From Marinimicrobium alkaliphilum (GTDB lineage: Bacteria > Pseudomonadota > Gammaproteobacteria > Pseudomonadales > Cellvibrionaceae): a stretch of DNA of 64,000 nucleotides. The translations under genes and the position numbers were made by a program. The notes under the pieces are model-generated. The model was not told where the DNA came from. It saw only the letters and a list, made by a program, of their open reading frames with translations, and ran no database searches. The DNA is taken from contig NZ_QGMQ01000006.1 of the NCBI RefSeq assembly GCF_003259155.1, positions 186,001-250,000 of the forward strand. The letters run 5' to 3'. Of the stretch, positions 16,783 to 26,800 are shown piece after piece. Numbering within the stretch: the stretch's first letter is position 1; each line of letters begins with the position of its first letter.

Positions 16783-17481
16783 ATGGCAGGCTTTGACAAG
16801 CGAGTAGGTTCTTACCGCGAGGCGATGGAAGGGATTGAAGACGGCATGACCCTTCTGGCGGGAGGGTTTGGCCTATGCGGCATTCCGGAGAACCTTATTG
16901 CGGAGATTAAACGACGCGGCACACGAGATCTGACGGTCGTCTCCAACAACTGTGGGATAGACGGTTTCGGCCTTGGTGTCCTCCTAGAGGACCGCCAAAT
17001 TCGCAAGATGGTGGCCTCCTACGTCGGTGAGAACGCCTTATTTGAACAACAGCTACTCAACGGTGAGCTGGAAGTCGTGCTGACCCCTCAGGGCAGCCTG
17101 GCGGAAAAACTGCGCGCCGGCGGGGCCGGCATTCCTGCCTTTTTCACTGCATCTGGCTATGGCACCCCTATCGCCGAAGGGAAGGATGTCCGGTATTTCA
17201 ACGACCGCCCCTATATTCTGGAAGAAGCCATCCAAGGCGATGTCGCCATCGTCAAAGGCTGGAAAGCGGACTGGTACGGCAATGTGATTTACCGCCACAC
17301 CGCCCGGAACTTTAACCCCATGGTCGCCTCCGCAGGAAAATTGACCATTGTGGAAGTCGAGGAAATTGTGAAGCCAGGTGAGTTAGACCCCGCTCAAATT
17401 CACACCCCGGGAGTCTATGTGGATCGGGTGATCCGCGGTGAATTTGAGAAGCGCATTGAAAAGCGAACCCTGCGTGACTGA
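16783..17481 (+). CDS. scoA: 3-oxoacid CoA-transferase subunit A (succinyl-CoA:acetoacetate type)
   Basis: Alpha subunit of the heterodimeric transferase that moves CoA from succinyl-CoA to acetoacetate. About 232 residues; the ATG at 16783 gives the usual [14 protein letters not shown] start, whereas the longer GTG start at 16735 adds an unconserved leader. Conserved blocks [42 protein letters not shown] and [14 protein letters not shown] match ScoA more closely than the beta-ketoadipate PcaI/CatI enzymes, though that choice is by recollection. First gene of a four-gene plus-strand operon. It would recover acetoacetate released by the FAH-family hydrolase. Confidence 0.9.
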   Translation: MAGFDKRVGSYREAMEGIEDGMTLLAGGFGLCGIPENLIAEIKRRGTRDLTVVSNNCGIDGFGLGVLLEDRQIRKMVASYVGENALFEQQLLNGELEVVLTPQGSLAEKLRAGGAGIPAFFTASGYGTPIAEGKDVRYFNDRPYILEEAIQGDVAIVKGWKADWYGNVIYRHTARNFNPMVASAGKLTIVEVEEIVKPGELDPAQIHTPGVYVDRVIRGEFEKRIEKRTLRD

Positions 17482-17531
17482 GGCAGCTCAATACATAACT
17501 CGATAGACGATCTGGCACAGAGGTAGTAACC

Positions 17532-18191
17532 ATGGCTTTAACTCGAGAACAAATGGCATGTCGCGTGGCTCAGGAGCTACATGATGGCTTTTACGTCAAT
17601 TTGGGTATTGGCATTCCAACATTGGTAGCCAATTATATTCCCGACCATATGGATGTGATGCTGCAATCAGAAAATGGGCTATTGGGTATGGGTCCCTTCC
17701 CCACCGAGGCCGAGCTGGACCCCGACATGATCAATGCCGGCAAGCAGACTGTCACCGCAAGGGTCGGTGCGTCCATCGTGGACTCCGCTGAATCATTCGC
17801 CATGATTCGTGGCGGCCACATTGATTTGACCGTATTGGGTGCGCTTGAAGTGGACGTCCACGGCAATATCGCGTCGTGGATGATTCCCGGGAAAATGGTA
17901 AAAGGCATGGGGGGCGCAATGGACTTGGTGGCCGGGGCGGACAACATCATTGTCATGATGACCCACGCGTCCAAATCCGGAGAGTCAAAGCTCCTCTCCC
18001 AATGCAAACTGCCGTTGACCGGCGCGAATTGTATTAATCGTATTCTAACGGATTTGGCTTACCTGGAGGTCAAGGACGGCAGCTTCGTTCTCAAAGAGCG
18101 GGCACCGGGCGTCAGCGTTGCAGAAATCGTGGAGAAAACGGCGGGGCACCTGATCGTGCCTGATACTGTTCCGGAAATGAAACTTCAATGA
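17532..18191 (+). CDS. scoB: 3-oxoacid CoA-transferase subunit B
   Basis: Beta subunit, 219 residues. It carries the catalytic glutamate in SENGLLGMGPFP, the thioester-forming residue of family I CoA-transferases, plus GIGIPTLVANYIP and the GGHIDLTVLGALEVD block. AGAGG lies eight bases before the ATG. The gap of 50 bases after subunit A and the 33-base gap to the thiolase support one transcript. Together the subunits make acetoacetyl-CoA from acetoacetate and succinyl-CoA in the cytosol. Confidence 0.92.
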   Translation: MALTREQMACRVAQELHDGFYVNLGIGIPTLVANYIPDHMDVMLQSENGLLGMGPFPTEAELDPDMINAGKQTVTARVGASIVDSAESFAMIRGGHIDLTVLGALEVDVHGNIASWMIPGKMVKGMGGAMDLVAGADNIIVMMTHASKSGESKLLSQCKLPLTGANCINRILTDLAYLEVKDGSFVLKERAPGVSVAEIVEKTAGHLIVPDTVPEMKLQ

Positions 18192-18224
18192 GCCGCTAAC
18201 CGCCTCACAGTAAGAGAGAGAATC

Positions 18225-19412
18225 ATGAGAGACGTCGTTATTGTCGCAGCCAGTCGAACCGCCATTGGCAGATTTCAAGGCGGCCTGTCCTCCGTTCGGG
18301 CCCCAGAGCTCGGAGCCACGGTGATTCGGCGTTTACTGCAAGACCTGAATCTGGCGCATGCCGCTGTCGACGAAGTCATTATGGGTCAGGTACTTACCGC
18401 TGGCGAAGGGCAGAATGTCGCCCGGCAAGCCGCCATTCTCGCAGGGCTCCCCAACACGATACCCGCCACAACCATCAACAAGGTTTGCGGATCCGGGATG
18501 AAGTCCGTGCATTTGGGCATTCAGGCTATCCAATGTGGTGATGCGGATGTCGTGATCGCCGGCGGGCAGGAGAACATGAGCCTTGCCCCTTATGTGTTGC
18601 CTAAAGCCCGTTCCGGCTTGAAGATGGGCCACTCCCAACTCGTTGACTCTATGATTCAGGACGGTCTTTGGGACGCGTTCAATGACTATCACATGGGGCT
18701 GACGGCAGAGAACCTGGCCGACAAGTTCGATATTTCACGGGCAGAGCAGGACGACTATGCCGCCCGGTCCCACCAGAAAGCCTGTGAGGCTATCGCCGCA
18801 GGGCGTTTTGACGAAGAGATAACCTCCGTTCAAGTGCCACAGCGCAAGGGCGACACCACTCAAATGGACAAAGATGAGCAACCCCGGGCGGACGCATCGT
18901 GGGAGAAACTCGGTCAACTTAATACCGCTTTCAAACGAGACGGCACAGTCACCGCTGGCAATGCCTCAGGCCTGAATGACGGCGCTGCGGCGGTCGTACT
19001 GATGAGCGCTGACAAGGCCAAGGCTTTATCGCTGCCCGTTATGGGTAGAATCGCCGGTTACGCCAGCGCGGGCGTGGACCCGGCCATCATGGGCATTGGG
19101 CCGGTTTCAGCCACCAGGCGCTGCCTGGAAAAGTCCGGCTGGACGATAGCCGATCTTGACCTGATAGAGGCCAACGAGGCCTTCGCTGTCCAGGCTCTGG
19201 CGGTGGGCAAGCAACTGGGGTGGGACCCTGACAAGGTCAACGTGAACGGCGGCGCGATTGCCCTCGGACACCCCATCGGCGCATCCGGTTGTCGCGTACT
19301 GGTCAGCTTGGTCCACGAAATGCAGCGCCGAAACGCATTGAAAGGCTTGGCGACCCTTTGCATCGGCGGCGGCCAAGGCATTGCTCTGGCAATAGAATCG
19401 GCTAACCTGTAA
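18225..19412 (+). CDS. Acetyl-CoA C-acetyltransferase (thiolase)
   Basis: 395-residue type-II thiolase that splits acetoacetyl-CoA with CoA into two acetyl-CoA. Catalytic residues are visible: nucleophile Cys88 in NKVCGSGMK, His in [10 protein letters not shown] and the second Cys in LCIGGGQG at the C-terminus, with NEAFA in between. Residues around the active site and the length fit AtoB/PhaA-like biosynthetic or short-chain thiolases rather than FadA. It acts right after the CoA-transferase, so scoA, scoB and this gene form a complete acetoacetate-to-acetyl-CoA module for the end product of ring cleavage. Confidence 0.93.
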   Translation: MRDVVIVAASRTAIGRFQGGLSSVRAPELGATVIRRLLQDLNLAHAAVDEVIMGQVLTAGEGQNVARQAAILAGLPNTIPATTINKVCGSGMKSVHLGIQAIQCGDADVVIAGGQENMSLAPYVLPKARSGLKMGHSQLVDSMIQDGLWDAFNDYHMGLTAENLADKFDISRAEQDDYAARSHQKACEAIAAGRFDEEITSVQVPQRKGDTTQMDKDEQPRADASWEKLGQLNTAFKRDGTVTAGNASGLNDGAAAVVLMSADKAKALSLPVMGRIAGYASAGVDPAIMGIGPVSATRRCLEKSGWTIADLDLIEANEAFAVQALAVGKQLGWDPDKVNVNGGAIALGHPIGASGCRVLVSLVHEMQRRNALKGLATLCIGGGQGIALAIESANL

Positions 19413-19455
19413 CCGAGGCGGGCGAAATTTTACAATAATGATTTGGAGACTAACG

Positions 19456-20586
19456 ATGAACAAAGCAATTAAGAGCGCGTTGATAATTGGCGGTGGTTTT
19501 TCCGGCATGTCGGCGGCCATCGAGCTTCGTAAGCGTGGTATAGACGTGGAGGTTGTGGAGCTGGATCCAGAGTGGTCTCCACTCGGAACAGGGATCACAC
19601 TATCACCCCCAACCCTCAGAGCGCTTGAGGTCATCGGCGTCGCGGACGAAGTGGGCAAGTACGGCTTCTGTGCTCCAAACCTCGATATCAGAAGCCATGA
19701 CGGTCATCCAATTGCCCAGATCCCTACTCCAACGCCGGCCAACTCCAACCAAACCGGTGCTGGCATCCTGCGCCCAGATTTGGCAAAGATTCTTGCAAAA
19801 GCCACGCGTGAATCCGGCACCCGCGTTCGGCTGGGAGTCACATATAAAGACATTACACACAGTGACCAGAGCGTGAAGGTAAGCTTTACCGATGGCACCG
19901 AAGGCGAATTTGACCTCGTTATTGGCGCCGACGGCCTGCACTCCAAGCTCAGGGATCTGCTGTTTCCCGGACACACGCCTCCAAGCTACACCAAACAGGC
20001 TTGCTGGCGCGCGGTTCTGAATCGCCCAAAGACCATCGAGCGCCCCACCTTCTGGATCGGCCCAGTCGGCAAAATCGGGGCAAACCCCATCTCTGAAGAC
20101 AAGATGTATATGTTCATTAACGAGTATCGTGAGTCCGATGACTACGTCGATCCCAGCCAGTGGCGATCAATGATGATCGATTTAATTCAGAAGTTTCCAG
20201 CACCAGAATTGCAGGAAGCACTGGCCGAGTTTGATGGCGATATTGATGTCGACTTCCGACCGCTTTATAACCTGCTACTGCCACGACCCTGGCACAAATC
20301 CCGCGTCGTTCTTATCGGGGACGCTGTTCACGCGACCACCCCCCACTTGGCTTCAGGTGCGGGCATTGGTATCGAAAGCGCTATTGTTTTGGCGGAAGAG
20401 CTCGGCAAAGAACAGAGCGTGGACGATGCGCTACAACACTTCGAGGATCGACGCTGGGAGCGCTGTAGACTGGTTGTCGAGAATTCGGCCCGGCTCGTTG
20501 AGATCGAAAACGCGCACGGAGACAAATCTGAACACTCCAAAGTCGTTAGTGAGTCGATGGGAAAACTCGCCAATGCTTTAGATTAA
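19456..20586 (+). CDS. FAD-dependent aromatic monooxygenase (PHBH fold)
   Basis: About 376 residues of the class A flavoprotein hydroxylases. It has the dinucleotide-binding IGGGFSGMSAAIELRKRG at the N-terminus, the DG motif GADGLHSKLR for FAD and NAD(P)H, and the GD motif LIGDAVHATTPHLASGAG. ATG at 19456 is preferred because GGAG lies seven bases upstream; an ATG 18 bases earlier is in frame but lacks a site. It would hydroxylate a phenolic ring to a catechol-like substrate for the extradiol dioxygenase, as FdeE does for naringenin. It is odd that the first pathway step is coded in the acetoacetate operon and not with the dioxygenase, which implies coordinated control of both transcripts. 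Confidence 0.9.
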   Translation: MNKAIKSALIIGGGFSGMSAAIELRKRGIDVEVVELDPEWSPLGTGITLSPPTLRALEVIGVADEVGKYGFCAPNLDIRSHDGHPIAQIPTPTPANSNQTGAGILRPDLAKILAKATRESGTRVRLGVTYKDITHSDQSVKVSFTDGTEGEFDLVIGADGLHSKLRDLLFPGHTPPSYTKQACWRAVLNRPKTIERPTFWIGPVGKIGANPISEDKMYMFINEYRESDDYVDPSQWRSMMIDLIQKFPAPELQEALAEFDGDIDVDFRPLYNLLLPRPWHKSRVVLIGDAVHATTPHLASGAGIGIESAIVLAEELGKEQSVDDALQHFEDRRWERCRLVVENSARLVEIENAHGDKSEHSKVVSESMGKLANALD

Positions 20587-20666
20587 AGTCGACTGGGATT
20601 CGGCAGACTATCAGGGTACGGACCTGAACTGCCGAAATACCTTGAGCACCTGTTAATCACCTCACA

Positions 20667-21347
20667 CTAGAATTTTACTTCTTTAAACTCCACCACCCGT
20701 TCCACCTTTTCCCCATCCCAAAACAACCGATAGTGCCGCCCCTGGCGCGCCGGGGGCACCAGAGCTTTGGGGCGCAGAAGCGCGACACATTCCCCACCGG
20801 GGTTGCGCACGGAGCGGTAGAGGATGCCGTTTTCATTTTGGCGCTTTTGTTCGGTGCCGAAGATCTGGGAGGGCGCGTAGTTGTCCGGGTGATGCAGGTC
20901 ATTGCGTGCGCGCACGTCCACCAGCGCGGCGTCCACTTTGCAGCGGTAGCAGCGCAGAGTGACTTCCTGCGCGGCCTCGTTGGTGGCACGCAAAAAGCGG
21001 CTGCGACTGTGGACCGCTTCTTTAAGTGCCGTCTCCAATTCCAGCCCGGCGTAATAGATGCCGAAGCGGCCAGTGGTAAAGCGGCTGGGCACGCCGATAT
21101 GGGTAAAGGCGGCCATAATGGGGGACGTACCGGCCCCCACGACCCGCTCCTCTGGTGCCACCAGGGAAATATCCCCGGTCAGATCCCGCAGGCGATCGTT
21201 GGTTATCGCCTCCAGGGCGTAGGCGGCCTCCAGCTCACCCGGGTCGAGCAGATTCTCAAACAGCTGGATGGGCGGAAAATGGCTGGGCACCAGACGGTAG
21301 GTGGTCTGTCGACAATGGACTCTGGCGAGTGCCTGCACCTTAGGCAT
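20667..21347 (-). CDS. RES-domain toxin
   Basis: About 226 residues with a RES domain. Family members are NAD+-consuming or ADP-ribosyl-like toxins (MbcT, ParT, Res). Arg, Glu and Ser of the RES signature are visible in YRLVPSHFPP, GIYYAGLELETALKEAVHS and GILYRSVRNPGGECVAL. The ATG at 21347 overlaps the antitoxin stop by eight bases; a longer start would lie wholly inside the antitoxin gene. Co-translation with the upstream antitoxin is the normal order for Xre/RES modules. It sits at the edge of the catabolic island, where GC content appears to change. Confidence 0.9.
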   Translation of the reverse strand: MPKVQALARVHCRQTTYRLVPSHFPPIQLFENLLDPGELEAAYALEAITNDRLRDLTGDISLVAPEERVVGAGTSPIMAAFTHIGVPSRFTTGRFGIYYAGLELETALKEAVHSRSRFLRATNEAAQEVTLRCYRCKVDAALVDVRARNDLHHPDNYAPSQIFGTEQKRQNENGILYRSVRNPGGECVALLRPKALVPPARQGRHYRLFWDGEKVERVVEFKEVKF

Positions 21348-21753
21348 AGTGCGCGCCCCGCCAACCATCCAGGTAGCGGCGCACATCAGCCAGATCCACC
21401 ACCTTGCCCGCCAGCATCCGCTCCAGGGCACTCTGGCCGCCAAAGTCACGGTTGGGTTTGCGCACCCAGTCGCGCCAGGCTTCGGGCGAGGCAAACAGTA
21501 TCTGCAGGGCTTTATAGATGCCGGCGATATAGGACAGCCGCTCCAGGGTGTCGGGCGACAGCTTGAGCGGCTCGCCGCTGTCGACCCGGTGGCGCCAGGT
21601 ATTGAGCGTCGTGCGGCTGCTGAGGCCCGCCAGGGTGCAGCGCTCCTGATCGGTCAGGCCCCACGCCTCGGTGATGGCCAGAAACAACTTGGCCGCGACC
21701 CGGCCCAACTCACCCGGAGCAGGCTCTGGTTGTCTCAAAGGTTGTATGGCCAT
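21340..21753 (-). CDS. MbcA/ParS/Xre-type antitoxin (DUF2384)
   Basis: About 137 residues. An Xre-like helix-turn-helix (LTDQERCTLAGLSSRTTLNTWRH) is followed by the DUF2384 C-terminal part that neutralises RES toxins (ERLSYIAGIYKALQILF, then NRDFGGQSALERMLAGKVVDLADVRRYLDGW). The ATG at 21753 has GGGAGG six bases upstream; the frame extends further but without a ribosome site. The protein should bind its own promoter upstream of 21760. That region contains TTAACTAAATATG, an AT-rich stretch unlike the flanking DNA, a plausible promoter. Confidence 0.9.
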   Translation of the reverse strand: MAIQPLRQPEPAPGELGRVAAKLFLAITEAWGLTDQERCTLAGLSSRTTLNTWRHRVDSGEPLKLSPDTLERLSYIAGIYKALQILFASPEAWRDWVRKPNRDFGGQSALERMLAGKVVDLADVRRYLDGWRGAHYA

Positions 21754-21972
21754 AGACACCTCCCAAGTGCACCTCTTGTGGCTGCGGAACCCATATTCCA
21801 ATTATGAACATATTTAGTTAATTTGTCCAATAGTGTACACAGCAAGAATCCGGCAGGCGAGTGCCAAAAGCAATTGACAGCCCGTGGGTTCTTTGCAACC
21901 CTCATAAGCGCCCGCCGAAGCGGGCCAACCCGAATGGAAATCCCCAGCAGCCATCACCGGAGACCGGCCACA

Positions 21973-22245
21973 ATGCCCCGCCCAGCCCTGACGCTACTGT
22001 TTACGTTTTCGGTATTCGCCTTCGCGGCCTGCGACCACGGCCATGATCACAACGGCGACCACAGCCACGATCACCCCCATGAACAGCCATCGGACGCCGA
22101 CGGCGAGACCCGGGCCTACTATGGCGACGAAGAGCCGGTGACCATTGAGTCGCTCCCGGACGACCACCACGGGCACGATCACGACGGCGACCATCACGGC
22201 CATGACCACGAGCACAATCATGACGGCCATTCCCATGACCACTGA
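21973..22245 (+). CDS. Small histidine-rich lipoprotein
   Basis: About 90 residues: a short signal with lipobox FAFAAC, then a chain made mostly of His, Asp and Gly (repeats of HGHDH and DHPHE) with an acidic centre that holds YYGDEEPVTIESLP. It should sit in the periplasmic leaflet and chelate divalent or soft metal ions, handing them to the efflux adaptor encoded next. GGAG is about ten bases before the ATG. Its last eleven bases overlap the start of the adaptor gene. I know no named family for it. Size and sequence recall metal-chaperone lipoproteins found beside Czc- or Cus-like systems. Confidence 0.75.
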   Translation: MPRPALTLLFTFSVFAFAACDHGHDHNGDHSHDHPHEQPSDADGETRAYYGDEEPVTIESLPDDHHGHDHDGDHHGHDHEHNHDGHSHDH

Positions 22246-23791
22246 GCCAACATCTACCTGGGGTTGGGGCCTGCGCGGCGGATTGCTGGCATTGGTACTG
22301 CTCGTAACAGCCTGCAGCGACCATTACCACCATTCAGATTCCCACGAGCATGAGTTGCCTACTCGAGAGATCACTCACTTTACCGACGCCACCGAGCTGT
22401 TTCTGGAATTCGGGCCCCTTATCGCCGGCGAGCGCACGGCCCTGGTGGCGCACTTTACCGATCTCAACGACTACCGCCCCATTGAGCAGGGCCACCTGGA
22501 TGTGATCCTCTCCGGCGGCGGTGAGCCCATGGAGCGCTTTCGCATCGAGAGCCAGCGCGCGCCGGGGATTTTTCGCCCCACCATCGCCCCGCGCGCCGAG
22601 GGCGAACGCGAGCTGCGGCTGGTGCTGACCACCGACAAGCAGGAGATCACCCACGCGCTGGGCACCATCACCGTCCACGCCTCCAGGGAGGCCGCGCGCA
22701 GTGCCCGCCACCCCAGTGCTCCGACCGGCGAAATCGGATTGTATAAAGAACAGCAATGGCGCAGTGAATTTGCGGTCGCCCCGGTGCAGCGCCAGCCGCT
22801 GCGCGACTCGGTGAGTGCACCGGCCCGGGTGCGCGCGGCGGCCAATGGCGAGTTTGTGGTGACGGCGGTGGTGGCCGGATCGGTACGCGCCACCGGCGAC
22901 TTTCCGGCGCTGGGCGACCCGGTCGAGAAAGGCCAGGTGCTGGCGACTCTGGTGCCCCGCGCCGGCGAGGGCATCGATCACGCCTCTCTGGATGCCGAGC
23001 AACAAGCCGCGCGCACGGCACTGGAGCTGGCGCAGACCACCCTGGCACGGATCGAACAGTTGCACGAGCGGGGCGCGATCTCCACACAACGGTTGGAGGA
23101 GGCACGCGCAGAAAGGGAACAGGCGCAATCGCGCCTGCGCTCCGCCGAACTGCGCCTGGCTCAACTGGGCAGCGATGACCAAGGCGGCCTGGAGCTGCTC
23201 GCGCCGCTGGACGGCATTATTGCCCGGGTGCCAGTGGCCCATGGCGCCGCTGTCGATGCCGGCAGCCACCTGTTTCATATTGTCGACCCGCGAGACCTGT
23301 GGCTGGAAGTACAAGTCAGCGAAGCCGATGCCGGGCGGCTGGATTCGCCCAGCGGCGCTGCCTTTGAGTTGCCCGGCGCGACCGAACCGGTCACCCTTGA
23401 CGTCGGCGATAATGCCCGGCTGGTGGGTGTGGGCTCGATGATCGACCCCATCAGCCGCAGCCTGCCGGTGATTTTTGCATTGCAGCCGCCCGATCCCCGG
23501 CTCAAGGTCAATCAACGGGTGCAGGCCCGCATCTACACCGGTCAATCCCGGGAGGCGCTCTCTATTCCGTCATCCGCCGTGATTCAGGACGGCGGCGAGC
23601 CGGTGGTCTATGTGATGGTCAGCGGCGAATCCTTCAGCCGCCGCCCTGTGCGCCTGGGCGCCCGCGACGGCGACCGGTTCGAAGTACTGGAGGGCCTCTC
23701 CGAAGGCGAACGTATTGTCAGCAAAGGCGCCATGCAGGTTCGCCTGGCCGCTGCCACCCCCGACGCCATGGGTCACGGCCATGCGCATTAA
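22235..23791 (+). CDS. RND metal-efflux periplasmic adaptor (CzcB/CusB-like)
   Basis: About 518 residues. The ATG at 22235 gives a lipoprotein signal (LLALVLLVTACS); the frame extends upstream only through the His-rich region of the neighbouring gene in another frame. The mature N-terminus has a His cluster DHYHHSDSHEHE, then a beta domain, a lipoyl half (GDPVEKGQVLATLVPRAGEG), a coiled-coil hairpin (about 60 residues rich in Glu, Arg and Ala), the second lipoyl half (LLAPLDGIIARVPVAHGAAVDAG) and a beta-barrel/membrane-proximal end. The C-terminus is GHGHAH. The pump gene follows 15 bases later. An outer-membrane factor is not in the window. Confidence 0.9.
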   Translation: MTTEPTSTWGWGLRGGLLALVLLVTACSDHYHHSDSHEHELPTREITHFTDATELFLEFGPLIAGERTALVAHFTDLNDYRPIEQGHLDVILSGGGEPMERFRIESQRAPGIFRPTIAPRAEGERELRLVLTTDKQEITHALGTITVHASREAARSARHPSAPTGEIGLYKEQQWRSEFAVAPVQRQPLRDSVSAPARVRAAANGEFVVTAVVAGSVRATGDFPALGDPVEKGQVLATLVPRAGEGIDHASLDAEQQAARTALELAQTTLARIEQLHERGAISTQRLEEARAEREQAQSRLRSAELRLAQLGSDDQGGLELLAPLDGIIARVPVAHGAAVDAGSHLFHIVDPRDLWLEVQVSEADAGRLDSPSGAAFELPGATEPVTLDVGDNARLVGVGSMIDPISRSLPVIFALQPPDPRLKVNQRVQARIYTGQSREALSIPSSAVIQDGGEPVVYVMVSGESFSRRPVRLGARDGDRFEVLEGLSEGERIVSKGAMQVRLAAATPDAMGHGHAH

Positions 23792-23806
23792 CCGGGGGCT
23801 GTTGGT

Positions 23807-26800
23807 ATGATTGCACAGCTGATCCGCTGGTCCCTGGGCCACCGCCTTGTCGTTCTGTTTGTCGCGCTGCTGATGCTCGCCTGGGGCCTGATGGAAACGC
23901 GGCAGATGCCTGTGGATGTGTTTCCCGACCTGACCGCCCCCACAGTGACCGTTGTGACCGAAGCCCATGGCATGGCCCCGGAGGAGGTGGAAACCCTGAT
24001 TACCCTGCCCCTGGAAACGGCGCTCAATGGCGCCTCCGGCGTGCGCCGGGTGCGCTCCCACAACAGCGTGGGCATCTCGATCATCACGGTGGAATTCGAC
24101 TGGGAGTCCGACATCTATCAGGCCCGCCAGATTGTCGCCGAGCGTCTGGCCACCGCGCGCGGTGAGCTGCCCCCAGGGCTGCCCGAACCAACCCTGGCAC
24201 CGGTCACCTCGATCATGGGCGAGGTCATGTTTGTCGCCCTGCAATCGGACCGGCACGACACCATGGACCTCAAAACCACCGCCGACTGGGTGGTGCGTCG
24301 GCGCCTGATGGCCCTGCCGGGCGTGGCGGAAGTGATTCCTAACGGTGGCGACACCCGCCAGTTTCAGGTGGTGGCGGATTCCCAGCGCCTGGCGGAATAT
24401 GAAGTCACCCTTTCGCAGCTGATGGCCGCCGTGGCCCAAGGCAATGAAAATACCTCCGCCGGTTTTCATGTGGACAACAATCAGGAATTTCTGATTCGCG
24501 GCCTAGGCCGCATCAAACACAGCGACGAGATAGGCGAGATTTTTGTCGCCGAGCGCGGCGGCCGGCCAGTGCTGGTACGCGATCTGGCGGAGGTGGGCAT
24601 AGGGCCCGCCCCCAAGCGCGGCACCGCCAGTTACAACAATGAATCCGCCGTGGTACTCGGCATCCAGAAGCAGCCCGGCGCCAACACCCTGGCCCTGACC
24701 CGCAGCCTGGATGAAACCCTGACAGACATTCAGCGCAGTCTGCCCGAAGGCATGACCCTGCACAGCGACCTGTTTCGCCAGGCGGATTTTATCGAGCTGG
24801 GCATCAACAATCTGGCCACCGCCCTGCGCGACGGCGCGCTGCTGGTGATCGCCATTGTCTTTGCCTTTCTCGCCAGTGCCCGCGCCACTTTGGTGACCGT
24901 GACAGTCATCCCGTTGTCGTTGGTCGCCTCCATTTTGGCCATGAAGGCCGCCGGCATTGGCATCAACACCATGACTCTGGGCGGCATGGTGATCGCCCTA
25001 GGCGTGCTGGTAGACGATGCCATTGTGGTGGTAGAGAACATAGTACGGCGCCTTCGGATCAATGCGGCCAGGCCCGAAGCCGAACGGGACAGCACCCTGT
25101 CGGTAGTCAACGCCGCCACCCGGGAAGTCCAGGGCGTAGTGGTTTTTGCCACGGTGAGTGTGGTGCTGGTGATGCTGCCGATTTTCTTTCTGGTGGGCGT
25201 GGAAGGGCGACTGATTCAGCCGCTGGGGTTTGCCTATATCGTCGCCATGTTCGCCTCGCTGGTGGTGGCGGTCACGGTCACACCGGTGCTGTCCTATTGG
25301 TTGCTGGGCAAAGGGCGCATCCTGCGCCAGACAAAAGAACCCCGCCTGGCCGCATGGTTCAAGCGCGGCTACGCACCCCTGCTCACCTTCACCCTGCCTC
25401 GCTGGCGGACTCTGGCCGCGATTTCTTTTATCGGGGTGGCCATCACCCTGTTTGCCCTGGCCTCCGCCGGCCGGGCTTTTCTACCCGACTTTAACGAGGG
25501 CAGCCTGACCATCAATGTGGTCACCCTGCCCGGCACCGACCTGGAACTGTCCGACGAGCTGGCCGGCCGTGTCGAGTCCATTCTGCTGAAACAGCCGGAG
25601 GTGGTGGCCACCGGCCGGCGCACCGGTCGCGCCGAGCGCGACCCCCACGCTCAGGAAATCTATGCGTCTGAAATCGAAGTTACTCTGGATATGCAGGAGC
25701 GCAGCCAGGCGGAACTGCTGGCCCATCTGCGCGAGGAGTTTTCGGGGGTTGCCGGAGTCAATATCACCATCGGCCAGCCGATTTCCCACCGCATCGACCA
25801 TATGCTCTCGGGCACCCGCGCCAATATCGCCATCAAACTCTTTGGCGAAGACCTGTACGACCTGCGCCGCTTCGGCGCCCAGATCGAGGAACAGGTCAGC
25901 GGCGTGCCCGGCGCGGTCGATGTCTCACTGGAGCAGCAGGCGGAGATTCCCTTTGTCACCGTCGACTTCGACCGGACCGCCCTGGCCCGTTACGGCCTGA
26001 GCCTGGGCGAAGTCAGCCACCTGATGGAAACCGCTTTTTTCGGTACGGCGGTGTCCCGGGTGCTGGAGGGCGACGCCAGTTTTGATCTGGTGGTGCGCCT
26101 GCCCGACAGAGCGCGGGACAATATCGACACCATCCGTGAGCTGCCGGTCACCACCCACGAGGGCGCGCAAGTGCCCCTGTCGGCCTTGGCCCGGGTTGAA
26201 TACGACCGGGGCCCCAACCAGATCGGCCGGGAAAATGTTCAAAGGCGCATCATCGTCATGGCCAATGTCGCCGGGCGCGACCTGACCGGCGTGGTCAATG
26301 AAGCGCGCGAGCGCATCCAGGCCAATGTCGATCTGCCAGCGGGTTACTTTGTGGAATACGGCGGGCAGTTTGAACAGGCCGAGGCCGCCACGCGCACTTT
26401 GTTGATGCTCAGCGCCGTGGTGATGGTGGGGATTTTTCTGTTGCTGCATCTGGTGCTGGGCGCCAGCCGGGATGCTCTGCTGGTGATGGTCAACCTGCCC
26501 CTGGCTCTGCTCGGCGGCGTGCTGGGCCTGTGGCTGGCCGGCGGTGTGCTCACCGTCGCCACGCTGATCGGCTTTATCACCTTGTTCGGCATCGCCACCC
26601 GCAACGGCGTGATGCTCATTGCCCATATGCAGCACCTGGCCCGCCACGAGGGCGTTACCGATCCCTGGGAACAGGTGCGGCGCGGCGCTCTGGAACGGCT
26701 GGTCCCCATTACCATGACCGCTCTGGCCACCGCATTGGCGCTGGTGCCCCTGGCTTTGTCCGCCGGCCAGCCCGGCAGCGAAATTCAGGCACCAATGGCC

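Noticed and set aside
22145-22234. Extended Thr-rich N-terminus for the RND adaptor
   Set aside because: It is the His-rich lipoprotein coding region read in another frame. The lipoprotein signal beginning at 22235 is the real start.
22334-23545. 403-codon minus-strand frame opposite the RND adaptor
   Set aside because: Antisense to a clear adaptor with conserved domains; no start signal or known motif.
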